Source of the DNA: Seriola aureovittata
Taxonomy: Eukaryota > Chordata > Actinopteri > Carangiformes > Carangidae
Direction: 5' to 3'
DNA: 64,000 nucleotides
NCBI RefSeq assembly: GCF_021018895.1
Contig: NC_079378.1
Span: forward strand, 25,726,160 to 25,790,159
Below, piece by piece: positions 53,731 to 64,000 of this stretch. The notes under the pieces were generated by a model. The model was not told the origin of the DNA, made no database searches, and was given only the letters and a program-made list of their open reading frames with translations. Numbering within the stretch: position 1 is the stretch's first letter; each line of letters starts with the position of its first letter. Both the position numbers and the translations under genes were made by a program.

Positions 53731-56700
53731 TCATAGCAGTGCTTGTGATATATTTATGCATGCAGGGCACGAATATGTCCTCGTGAGGATGGTTTTAAAC
53801 TGTTCTGTGCGTTCCAATCACGTACCTGGTTTTCAGGTGCATGACTTTTGGGACTAATTAAACGCCACAGTGGAGCTTCTGAAGGAGCGCTGAAGGGACG
53901 TGTGGGGTTTTTTTGCTGTGGAGTTCAAATATCATCAGTCTCCCTCCACAATAGTCCAGTCCACCTTTAACGTTACAATCAGACTGAGAAACTGATGAAC
54001 TGATTATTGGTTATTATTATTATTAGTCTGTCACATCTACACAAAGAATCTTTGGGGTTTCTGGAACTACCTTCAGAGAAATGTCAGTGTCTGGGTTTTA
54101 TAAACATCACTGGACCCTCCTCTTCTTTATCAGTCCCACGGGCAGCTCACTGGTACATCTACAGCTCACCTGTGGAGGCTCAGGTGCTGGTTCAGCCCTC
54201 ACTTCCTCCACCTTCTTCTTCCCATCCTAATCTACCTCCTCCTTCTTGACCTCCTTCTGCTCCAGACAGGACATGTTTTGTGTTTGGAGTTTTCCTCTTG
54301 CAGAGCTGCGATATTGATTTCTTTAAAGTCAGGCGGTCGATGGTTTGAGTTGGCTGGTTCCTCTCATACTGGCAGGCTTTTATTTTGTCCATATGTTTCT
54401 CTCTGCTCTGTCTTCGTGTGATCTGACAGACTTTCTCCACTCACCTCTCTAATTCCGCTTCAAGATGCATGATTTTCATGTGAAGAGCATTATCTGTCTG
54501 TCTCACACTTCAGTCCTTTCACCTCCTTGAAGATTTGCTGAAGTTTTATTCCATCCTCCAGTCAATGCAGCAGCGTCTCCTGCATCCTCTCACGGAGCAT
54601 TTCATCGTACGTGACCCTCTCCAGTGTCTCACTGTGTTTAACAACCTCTTAAACAACTCTGTCTCCCTGATTTCAGCGACTATTACCCTGCTGGACTTTT
54701 GGTTGGATGTGTCTCTAGTCTCTGTGTCTGTTTTTTTCTCTGGAGACATGTTATAAAAATGTAGACCTACAGATTTCTGACCCTCATCACAGGTTCTGAC
54801 CTGAGCAGTGAGCTGTGCGGGAAGAGATTACCTTAAGATATTTAATTTAAAGGAGGCCTGAAGAGCTTAAAGTAAAGACGTCTTTATCCCTATATCAGTA
54901 TTAACAATCAATCAAATAAACAAATAATAATGTCATATAGACTGAAGAACCAGTACTTTTACAGCTGACACTCTTACTACATCAAGGTAATAATATTTGT
55001 GTTCTACGACCGCCAGTGAACTCATCGCAGCCTTTTGAATACAGGAGAGTCCCACTTCAACTTTCTATCTATCAAATCAATATTTGGAGCGAATTAAGCT
55101 CAGAGAATTTGGATCAAGTAGTTTGTGAAGAATCAAGAGTAAGAGTCGGTTTGTTCCAGCAGTTATTTCACTGTCTCAATAATCAATATCAACCAATAAT
55201 CAGTATTTCAGATATTCTGCTGCTCAGCTCACTCTTCAGGTAATCAGTGTAGTTTCATTGATGTAAATGTTGATTCATTTAGTATCTGTCAATAAGAACT
55301 GGAGGATTTCTGGCTTTGGGCCCAACAACAGATCTGAGCTGGATCTGTGTTATTTCTTAATAACTGACAAATGATGAAAGAAAAACTTAATGAGATTCAA
55401 TAAGACACCAGAAGTGGATCAACTGTTTTCATTTATTTTATCTATAGTATTTTTTCCCGTATCAACAAACAATCAATTCAAACTGGAAGGAAATACTATC
55501 AGCTGACGTCACCTATAGCTGCATCACAGAATCAGACATAAATACTCTGGTGTGTCCATACACTGACGCGTCGAGGCCAACATACATGTGACGTTGCCCT
55601 GCACGTCGACACAGCCGTGAACTCACCTGCTGTAAAATGATCAGTATCAACACTAAAGTGATGCACACCATCTCAACATTTGTGCACGAGTTACTCCGTC
55701 TGAAGCTGAATGTCCTGCACGTGCATTAAGCAGCACCCCTGCTTTGTTTCAGTGAACCAATGAAGAGAAAATTCACACTTAATCCACGTTAATCACATGT
55801 CCTGAGGTCAGACAGGTTGTGAAAGAGCCAAGAGCTTTTTCCAGTCACTTTACTATGTGTGAATATTCTCGTGGTAACTTTGTGTGAAACAGGAAATGAG
55901 AAAACACACTTGTTTTTCAGCCTTAATGAAATGACTTTACACACAAAGCTCGGTTGTCGCCGCGCCTCGTCCACAGCTTGGCCGTAATGCTCTTCCCTTT
56001 AAGCTGCTTTGCCCTCATTCTCTAGCACCGGTGGCCTTAGGGAACACTTTCAGTGGACAGTGTCGAAATGCCATTCATGAAAAACACCAGCAGGTAAACA
56101 TGACAGTATGATATGACAGTGACCTACCTGAGACCGCGCGCCAATCACACCGCTGTTGTCTCACTACAAGTTTTCAGTATTTTCCTCCTTGGATTTGACA
56201 GTAGGTGCAAGGAAATGTACTTGTGATGCATTCAAGTGCTTGCTGTAAACTCCGCTTTCCGACCAGCCTACTGTGGTCGGATATTCTGACCTGTAGACAC
56301 GCAAGTAATTTCGTCTTTGTGTTTTAACTGTAACAAAGAGGTGTGTAGCCCGATACTCAGTCCCGCAGCAGAAGAATAAAACATGAATAAATAAATGGTT
56401 TCAAAAAGCTTTTAATAATATAAATAGGCCTGTAATACATTTGTATAATAGCGCCTATAACTAGACTTTAAACTGAAGTAAGCTATTCCTTCACTGCCGG
56501 GAACTTGCCTATTCAATACCAAAAAGTGAAATGCAATCCATCATTAAATGTCACGTGGACAAACACAATCGTCGCTATTTGCGTCGATAATGTCTAAACG
56601 GCTCTGAATTTTAGCAGTTCCAATAGTCCCTGAACGTAGCACCAGTGTAAACTGGACAGCAGTGACCCCTCCTGGTGTTTTTACTTACTTGAACCAGAAC

Positions 56701-57489
56701 ACGCGGTGCTGTTACAGGTAAATTATTCCCAGTGTGCCCAGTTTTACTTTCATTCTTCTTCGTTGTGTGATTCTGCTGCCCTTAGTTTGAGCCTTCTGTG
56801 TTTTTACTTTTACATCGACAGTCATAAATGTTTAATTATCCAAATGATCAAACATGCATCTTTTTAAGTCTTGATATATTATGGGATATCACTTTCACAC
56901 AGAGAAAAGCAGCCCTTCTGTCACACTTTTGCACAGATACTATACACATGACACGCCACGGACTTTGCTGAAATTTTGCTTCTCGCAGCAAAAATAAGGA
57001 CAAAACAATGAGAATCAGACACTTCTGAACCAAATCAGAGTCAACTAAGTGTGAAGCTGCTGGTGTTTAAACGCATCATTTGCCTGTTCACAAAGGATAT
57101 GATTTATGTTTCTTCAGGTGGTGTAAGTGTTGGAGCAGATGAGTATGAATGAATCACAGCAAATCCTGTACATTGGTTTGGCTATATATTTACAGAAACT
57201 ACTTTTCATAAAATGCTGCACTACATTTGTAGATCAGTGCTTCCCTCTGATGAACCAAGAATGTTAAACAAATTGCATCATTTCCAAATCACTCAAAAAT
57301 CCCTGCCTATTAAATCTCAGTACACTTACACAGTTGAAATCTTCTGAGGCTAGAAACAAATACACTGATCACAGAACCACAGCTCACTTAAAGTGACTCA
57401 TCCCAAAAAGATTTCAGTTCAAGTCCATTTTGAGAAACACAAGTCCAGTGAAAGGATGAAAGAATATAACACAAAAGAAAACTCTAGTT
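53731..57489. other. Upstream flank of myo18a and 3' flank of connexin
   Basis: Apart from the decayed coding sequence at 54130-54750, no gene was found. On the minus strand a CAG-GTAGGT donor at 56128/56127 lies next to a CCAAT box (56141-56145) within a short CpG-containing stretch, a candidate noncoding first exon/promoter of the alpha myo18a transcript. No clear polyadenylation signal for the connexin was found. Confidence 0.35.
54130..54750 (-). pseudogene. Decayed coding sequence of unknown family
   Basis: Protein-like minus-strand segments appear one after another in changing frames: MSPEKKTDTETRDTSN, then ETLERVTYDEMLRERMQETL followed by a stop, then LEDGIKLQQIFKEVKGLKCE, then ALHMKIMHLEAELER, then MEKVCQITRRQSREKH and CLEQKEVKKEEVD. 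They are charged and helix-rich with a possible acidic tail like those before fish zinc-finger arrays. Frameshifts and stops mean no intact product. I do not recognise the family, and chance is possible for the weaker pieces. Confidence 0.35.
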
Positions 57490-58593
57490 TTACAGCCACG
57501 ACTTTTTGCTTCTTCCTATTTTTGCCATATTGTGCAGCCTAGTCTTGGTGCGCTCCTTTTCTTCTGGATTCCTCTTGGATGTGCACTCCAGTGTGGAGTC
57601 TGTCTCGAATGAGATGGCTGGGGCCTGGTTTGGGACGCCACTGTTCTTGTCACAGGACATGGTAGATGTGGTCTGCAGGAGGACCCTGCCATGTAAAGAG
57701 TGTTTGAGCTCAAGCAACAGTGGGTTGTTGTCGGAGTATAAGTCCACCTGCACAGGGTTCCTGTTTGAGACACAGCATGTGCAGCACGCAGAGAACAGTA
57801 CTCTGAAAATATAGATCCAGCCCAGATAATGCAGCTCCACAATGTTCAAGATGAAGCAGCCGAGACTGACGCTGAACATGAAGTTGAGGAAGATGGTTTT
57901 TTCTGTTGCTCGAGACACAAAACAGTCAGTCCGGTTTGGGCAGGGGTAGGTGTCACAGCGGAAAAGGTGTGGGACTTCAAATCCAAATAGGTAATACTGT
58001 CCAATGAGGAAGATGATCTCCATAATGGAACGCAGCAAAACATGTATGATGTAGATAAGTAGCACTTGGCTGGAGAGCTCGGTCGGGTCCTTTCCTACCT
58101 CCTTCATCTCCTCTTCCAGCTGGCTCCTCTCCTCACACTCCCCTTCCTGTGAGCTCCAGTCCTCGTTGTTGTAGGTCGTGCTATAAGGGCTGCCCGACTC
58201 CTGATCTCCTTCTATATGTTTGTCCCTGTCGAGTGCAGGCGAGGACCTGGGTACCACTTCAATCTTCTTGACCTCTACCTTTTCATTCTTGGTAATTTTT
58301 TGCAAGACATACACAATGTAGAAAATAGAAGGTGTGGATACAAGAACAATCTGAAAGACCCAGAAGCGCAGGTGTGAGACCGGAGCAAAAGTGTCATAGC
58401 ACACATTGTTGCATCCGGGCTGGAGGGTGTTGCAGGTGAACTTGGACTGCTCATCGCTGTAGACAGCATCCCCCACCAGGGCCACAAGCAGGATGCGGAA
58501 GATGAGCAGCATCGTCAGCCATATCTTACCAATCACTGTGGAATGGTTTTGAACCTCTGTTAGGAAGCGGCCAAGAATGGACCAGTCTCCCAT
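57490..58593 (-). CDS. Connexin (gap-junction protein, gamma/delta-like)
   Basis: A 367-residue gap-junction channel subunit in one coding exon. It starts MGDWSILGRF at 58593; the longer upstream open frame is rejected because a splice acceptor (TTTCCACAG) ends 2 nt before this ATG, as in connexins with a 5' UTR intron. Transmembrane helices lie at about 21-41, 76-97, 177-197 and 234-256. The first extracellular loop has Cys 54, 61, 65 (CNTLQPGCNNVC); the second has Cys 213, 218, 224. The long cytoplasmic loop (98-176) is acidic and Ser-rich, favouring the gamma/delta groups, and the tail ends KSWL, a class I PDZ-ligand form similar to the gamma group's S-x-hydrophobic end. The uninterrupted coding exon argues against GJD2 types. 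The usual SRPTEKT before helix 4 reads SRATEKT. A strong GTGAGC donor at 59142 could end an upstream noncoding exon. The exact orthologue is not assigned. Confidence 0.93.
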   Translation of the reverse strand: MGDWSILGRFLTEVQNHSTVIGKIWLTMLLIFRILLVALVGDAVYSDEQSKFTCNTLQPGCNNVCYDTFAPVSHLRFWVFQIVLVSTPSIFYIVYVLQKITKNEKVEVKKIEVVPRSSPALDRDKHIEGDQESGSPYSTTYNNEDWSSQEGECEERSQLEEEMKEVGKDPTELSSQVLLIYIIHVLLRSIMEIIFLIGQYYLFGFEVPHLFRCDTYPCPNRTDCFVSRATEKTIFLNFMFSVSLGCFILNIVELHYLGWIYIFRVLFSACCTCCVSNRNPVQVDLYSDNNPLLLELKHSLHGRVLLQTTSTMSCDKNSGVPNQAPAISFETDSTLECTSKRNPEEKERTKTRLHNMAKIGRSKKSWL

Positions 58594-61094
58594 TTCTGTG
58601 GAAACACAGTAGTGAAAACAGTATTTACAGCAGCCAGGCATAAAGTTTTTACAATAACTTAATTTAATAAAACTGCAGAGGCTGCTCATACACTTTGCCC
58701 TCCCACGAAGAGAAATGCCCTAAATATGACCCAATCCTCCTGCAGGTGCATGAAACCAGATGTGTTTGCACACTTTCAAATGTTATCTAGATTTGAATAT
58801 TGACCTAGAAATCCCTTGTAATTAAATACCATAATACAGCTTTCTCAGTATATCATTGTCTCTTGTTGATATCTCACAATATGGCATGAACCAGTGTAAT
58901 TGAATTACTTTTACAAAAGTATTTATTTTATATACTATTCCATAAGAGAATAAACTGCATTAAGCTCTGTGACCAGCAGTTTCTCATATTCACACAATGT
59001 TTAGTTTCATTCAATGAGACACATATTATAAATGAATTCACAAATGAACATATAGACTAACCTCCTAATTCAATTATTCATTGTGGAATTACCCCCCAAA
59101 AAAGTAGTAATAATGATGTTCTCCTGTCCTGGAGGAGCTCACCTTTGGAGAATCTGAGTCTTCCTTATCCAAAACTGGAAAAATGTCAGAGGAAGCAATC
59201 TGCATAACTGTATTTTCAAGTGGAGCCTGTTGCTGGATGTTATTGTATCTTTTGAGCTGGATGAGGGCAGAATGGGCTGACCACACATATTCCCTAACTC
59301 TACCTGAAACGTTCATTGCACTGTATGTGAATAAAGGCTTTCAATGTACAGTGGGACAAAGATTGAAATGTACAATGGGGGCACCTTCACTGAACAGCCA
59401 TTCACAAACGAGCAGATAGTTCAAAGAAGCTACTGGAAAGAGTGTGCAACAATACTGACTCATGCACAGATCTGTGTCCAGTTTCATTTTACAGCTCAAA
59501 CACAAGTCTGGATTTCACAGAAGATTTTAATACATTGACTTATCTGATCTTCAAAATGTAACATGAAGAATCCCCACAGCGGTGTAAATAAACTTTCCTC
59601 CCTTATAATGAAGTTTTAACAATTTTTACTTTCTTTTTTGCACCTAATTGTGCACCTAAAGCAACTTTAACCATCTCAGTCTGAACTGAAAAGGTGTTAT
59701 ACATTATATACAGTACATTTCTCACCAGGTTTGAATGAAAAATGTTGCAATGATATAAAATCGTGTGTGTCTTAGTTATCTGAGCCCATTGGTCGTATGA
59801 AGGTCATCTGGCATCTGTTCCTGTAACTCCAGAGGCTCTGTACTTTTGTTCTTTTTACTCAGCTGTGTACAAGGTTAAAGTTGTCATTTGACCACAGACC
59901 GGCATCTTGTATTCCTAATATTGCCTGCATTGAGAAAGGCTTATTACCCTGCTCCAAGAGACAGCAGTAATGTATTGATATTTATAGGAATATTTCAAAT
60001 CATACTATCTTTTTAACAAATGACTACAGTACAGTGTACATTTCCTGTTTGGATGTTAGCTACCCCTACTTGTTAGATAATCACTGGTTATACAATTTGA
60101 TGATGAAAGCTATATCACACACAAAACTGTATTTGGTGCTCAGATGAGTCATGAATAAACCCACATGTACAAAGAATGCTGACAGGATATGTGTTGTATA
60201 TTGACAAGACACAGAAAAAAGTATAATTTCCTGTTTCTAAGTACTTAAAGCTGAGTAGAAATTGTGTTTGTTTGTTTGCCACATACTCCACTTGTACTTC
60301 CAACAAAATTCCCAACATTTAAAAAGTCAGTGTCAGGGATCTTAATAAATATCTCATAAACAACGTTAGAAACAACCTATTCATCCACTGGATACTATTG
60401 CCACCTGACAAACAAGGGGATGAGGCTCATACATCACCTCAGGAGATTTACTGGGTAAATGCACACATATAAAAATCTGCAGGAAATAAGACTGTAAAAT
60501 ATGACGTGCTGGGGATTTTTAGTTTATATAATGTAAATGGTGTATTCATAGCACAGGATTAGTCTGAATGAATGTTATTTTGGTCCACTGGGAGCAATTC
60601 ACTGTTCAATGTATGGGTTCTGACGTTTTCATTCATTCCCAGCCCATGAATGAACGCACGCGGATTATTCCTTGCCCCCTTTAAAGTGAAACATGTCTCA
60701 TTATACGAAATAAAACAGATTAAATGTTTGTAAAGCAGAGCAAACCCCTTCCCCACTCCAATGTTTCCTTATCAAAAAGAAACGGAGTGTTACAGAAACA
60801 CAATCTTTGCCCCACCACATGCGACAGTGGGAGACTATAACAAATGCCCCTCGCAGAATCAGTGAAAAACCATTCAGAGGGGTGTTTAGAAATTAAACTA
60901 CATGAGATTAGTTCCGTGAAAGGAGAGCAACGATTCTGAGAATCTCTTCCAAATTTATTTTAGAAGATATTTTATCTTAACAGTCCATATTTATTTATCT
61001 CTGCTTTATGAGCTGCATAAACGACTACACTTTTTCTTTTTAGCAAACTAAATTTAACTCTCCCCCCTAAATAGTATGCAAAGTGGTTCAGCCC
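58594..61094. other. Intergenic region between connexin and vezf1
   Basis: AT-rich, with no supported coding exon. A strong splice donor (AAAG then GTGAGC) on the minus strand at 59143/59142, preceded by an acceptor-like TTTTTCCAG, may mark a noncoding connexin exon. Its frame does not join to the connexin ATG. Nothing else was recognised. Confidence 0.5.
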
Positions 61095-61185
61095 TTGAGG
61101 TTACCGGAAGTTGTTTCAGCTGCCATGTTTGGTTGCTTTGTTGTAGGCTTCTACCAGGTTTCCTACAGAATTAGTAAGTGTGGAA
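61095..61185 (+). promoter_or_regulatory. vezf1: Probable TATA-less promoter / 5' UTR of vezf1
   Basis: An ETS-family site ACCGGAAGT lies at 61103-61111 and an E-box CAGCTG at 61117-61122. GCCATGTT, which resembles a YY1 half-motif, follows within 15 bp. No TATA box is seen. This mix is typical of broadly expressed vertebrate promoters. The start site is not defined; the minus-strand connexin lies divergently 2.5 kb away. Confidence 0.45.
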
Positions 61186-61218
61186 ATGGAGCCGAGCTGG
61201 AGTACGTTTCTTTTTCAA
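61186..61218 (+). CDS. vezf1: vezf1 first coding exon (gene continues beyond the window)
   Basis: ATG in a good context (GGAAATGG) is followed by ten codons, MEPSWSTFLFQ, then a perfect GTAAGT donor at 61219. As I recall, human VEZF1 begins MEANWTAFLFQ and its short first coding exon ends there, so eight of eleven positions agree and the boundary coincides. VEZF1 is a C2H2 zinc-finger transcription factor of blood-vessel and blood-cell development. The zinc-finger exons are not in the window, so this call rests on one short exon. Confidence 0.72.
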
Positions 61219-64000
61219 GTAAGTTGACTCTTTAGGAGGGAAACTGGGATAGTTCGTTAAACAACCGTTAAAAGCGTAAGCACCGGTTATGTTCGCGGTA
61301 AAACCAGTTTTTAAACGAGTAATGCCAAGATCAAGTAACCAAGCAAAACAATGGTATATGAATCCAGGCTTCCAGCTGTGAGGCTTGGGAATGACGCTAG
61401 AACAAAAAATCAATTCTTCTGAACGAATGTTTGAAAAACGTGGCTTGTTTGTACATTGTCGGGATATTTAGATGACGGATAAACGATATCTCGACAGCGA
61501 TTGTGATTTTTAAGTTTGTTTGCCAAGTCGAAGCCAGCAAAACATGCGAGATCATTTGAAGTAACGTTAAAGCTGGAGACGCCACTGCACCGTTACAATC
61601 GAGACAGACCTGTTTTTTTCCCCCTTTGACTGAAGGCTTTGATCGGACGCTGTTGGATAATGAGATGTAACGCCGGCGAAGATTTTCATTGTAATGTGGT
61701 TATTACCGTGGATAACGTTGGTGTAAAGTGGTGCATTCCGTTAAATGTTGAATAAGTGAATACTTAGGTTATGAGCTGCTGAGATTTACTAACAACGATC
61801 CGCAAGTCCGCGGTGAACTTTCCGCTTGCCTCAGCCGGTTCGACAGTAACTAGCCAAGTTAGCTAACGATGTTTAGGCTGCCTTCATCAAACTCGCTAGC
61901 TAATTTAGCTTAATTTGGGCGAGGCTGCCGTAATGAGCTCGCAAAACTAACGTTACACGACTTGATAACAAGCTGAGTACAGCACAGCTCCGTTTATTAA
62001 CTCGCTATTTATTCTGGTGAGCGCGGTAGAAAGGAATTTGAACTATGCTCATATCATCAGCTAACACTAGCAACCAAGAAGCAGATTTGAAATTAGCAAC
62101 GACATTGCGCAATTTATAAACCCCCTTTTTCAGCCAGAAAGCGGGTCTGGCTGCTGAGAGTGATATCTGCCTCGATTTTCTGTGTGTACAAAGATGGAAG
62201 GCTATTGTTCAATGACATGAATGAAATATTTTATTCCCATGGCCTCACTTAACAGAAGAAATCAGCCTGGTGCGATAATCAAAATTACAATACGCAGATA
62301 TTTTATATTTTATTGAGAGGGCATATTTGAAATTATTCGGTTTTTATTTTAATTATGTCAGTTTTAATAAAGATATCAACCCTCATACACAATACATCGC
62401 CACTCTACAGCCTCAGGTGTATTTCCCAGTCGTAAATGGGGATTCTTCTGTGTATTATCAATGAAGTTGTGCTCAGGATGTTGTGGCGGGACTAACAAAC
62501 TCCACATGGGAAAAACTTCTTCATTCAACTTTGCAGCAGTTCGATATTCTTCAAAAATATATATTTTTTGTGTTGTAACTATCATGTCTACACCCTCACG
62601 TGCTCAGGACAGAGTTGGTGGCTGCTAAGTTGATTATTTTTAATGCATCTTCATATGAGTTGATTGTGACTGAGGGAGCAGATGCAGGTGCAGAGTTGCT
62701 GTAGCAGCACTGTTCTTTAGTTCCTTTCCAGTGATATTTATGACTAATGTGTACAATCTTTAGAGACCGGTGTCTACTTTGGGTCTCTTGCCATCTTCTG
62801 TACTGATAATTGATCATGTAAATATGTTAATAAAAAATTCTAAAACTGGTGCTTAGAGAGAACAGTGATGGAATATGGTGGAGGGGAGGCTTAGATGTAA
62901 ATTAGATAACCTGATGGTTTCATGCTGGAGAATTGAAATGTTTCTTATTTAAGATTTTTGTGGGTAAAACTTGATATCAATGGTTTAGTGTTAACATTTC
63001 CCCTGCTTAGTGTTAAAGCAAGAGTTGGAAAAAATGAATAGTGCGCCTTGGTATGCTGTGACAAAGTTACGTATCACATGCTTAAGGGATGCATCATGTT
63101 TTTTGTGGCATTCATAACATTTTGCTCTGTTGTCGGAGACAGATCGCTTGCTCACAACTTTGAGCACTATTTCTCCCTGATGAAAAAAGCAGATGGACTT
63201 TGTGGCTTGTTGTGCAGTATCTGGCATCTAGCCAGAGGCCCTGCATGTATTATGTATCTCACACTGTTACTATGTCAGTGTCATGTAAATCTGTGTGCAC
63301 TTATCATTTGGGGAGCAATTTTTATTCAGCTACTATCAATTGCTTTGCAACAATTTAGGTTTTTTGTGCTCCACTGTGTTACCTTTTTTCAAAAGGTATT
63401 TAATCAGTTGTTCTGAATTAAAAGATGACGACTCACTTATTCTTATTTAACTGATTTTACCGTTGTTAACTAACCATATTGTTGAGGCTTACCACAGGTG
63501 CAGCTGTATCTTCCCCTGTCTTTTACAAATGTGCAGTATATTAAAAATGCAGTATTCATTGCACTACAGTGAAAGCCCCCCCTTGTGAATCATGTTTTTT
63601 AGACCAGTGTGGCTCTGAATGAAACAGTCATAAAGTCATAGTGCAGTTACTCTTTGCCTGAAACTGCATTAACTTTTTTATAACAACACAGAAAAAGTCA
63701 TAAAAAATCTCATGTATTCATTCATTCCGGAGGAGTTTGGATAATTTACCAAAACACTAAGCTGACAAGTTCTGAAGTGTCTAAAAGAAAATGACATTCA
63801 ACAGGTAGACACTGTATACTAAACATGTTAAACATTTAAAAGATCAACTCATCTTAACCTAACAACATTGGCCTTATAAGATACTGCAAGACATAAAGTC
63901 ATGGTTTAAAGAAAACTGTTGGTGGTGCACCTTTGCATTTGTGTAGATCTGTTTCTTAATACAGTAAACAAATGGTCAAATGTAAGTAAAGCTAGATTTT
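61219..64000 (+). other. vezf1: Right-edge stretch, presumed vezf1 intron 1
   Basis: No coding exon was recognised here on either strand. CpG dinucleotides are relatively frequent up to about 62.0 kb and then fall, as expected for the downstream half of a promoter-associated region. Open frames here (for example 63048-63416 plus) show no family resemblance. Confidence 0.5.

Noticed and set aside
58594..58689. Longer connexin N-terminus of 32 extra residues
   Set aside because: Family proteins start MGDW, and a splice acceptor lies 2 nt upstream of that ATG.
63048..63416. 122-codon plus-strand open frame near the right edge
   Set aside because: Hydrophobic by composition only, lies in the presumed vezf1 intron, no family match.

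Overview
The window looks like nuclear DNA of a teleost fish, probably a percomorph. It has vertebrate multi-exon genes with GT-AG introns, dense (CA)n/(TG)n microsatellites, L2-like retroposon tails ending in TCTA repeats, a hAT transposon remnant, and two dispersed repeats I associate with perciform genomes. There are no bacterial operons, CRISPR arrays or recognisable RNA genes.

The minus strand from about 52.75 kb down to 0.17 kb carries one gene, myosin XVIIIA (myo18a). I placed 39 shared coding exons (called c1 to c39, in transcript order) by matching each translation to the vertebrate MYO18A family and requiring splice signals and codon phase to agree. The shared exons encode the myosin motor, one IQ motif, a long coiled coil and a long serine/lysine-rich tail. 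Two alternative N-termini feed the motor. One is a distal exon at 51779-52747 with a Lys/Glu-rich (KE) stretch and a PDZ domain (alpha type). The other is a proximal set at 39.0-43.5 kb with a Val/Arg-rich block, a five-fold PxGF[IV]P repeat and several small exons. This second set, together with the long C-terminal exon, resembles the sarcomeric (gamma-type) myosin-18A of striated muscle. The alpha exon plus c1-c39 gives an uninterrupted reading frame of 2,454 residues. Three introns use GC instead of GT donors, and many CA/TG repeats sit beside splice sites with a consistent strand orientation.

Upstream of myo18a (52.8-57.5 kb) is a gene-poor stretch with a hAT remnant and a decayed coding sequence. 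A single-coding-exon connexin follows on the minus strand (57490-58593; four transmembrane helices and both extracellular cysteine triplets). Its promoter side faces a plus-strand gene whose first coding exon, 61186-61218, reads MEPSWSTFLFQ and ends at a GTAAGT donor. This matches the short first exon of the zinc-finger factor gene vezf1, which then runs off the right edge inside its first intron.

The genes are not a pathway. They are neighbours: a myosin scaffold/motor, a gap-junction channel and a transcription factor. I found no undescribed biological system. The most interesting material is the alternative architecture and unusual splicing signals of myo18a.
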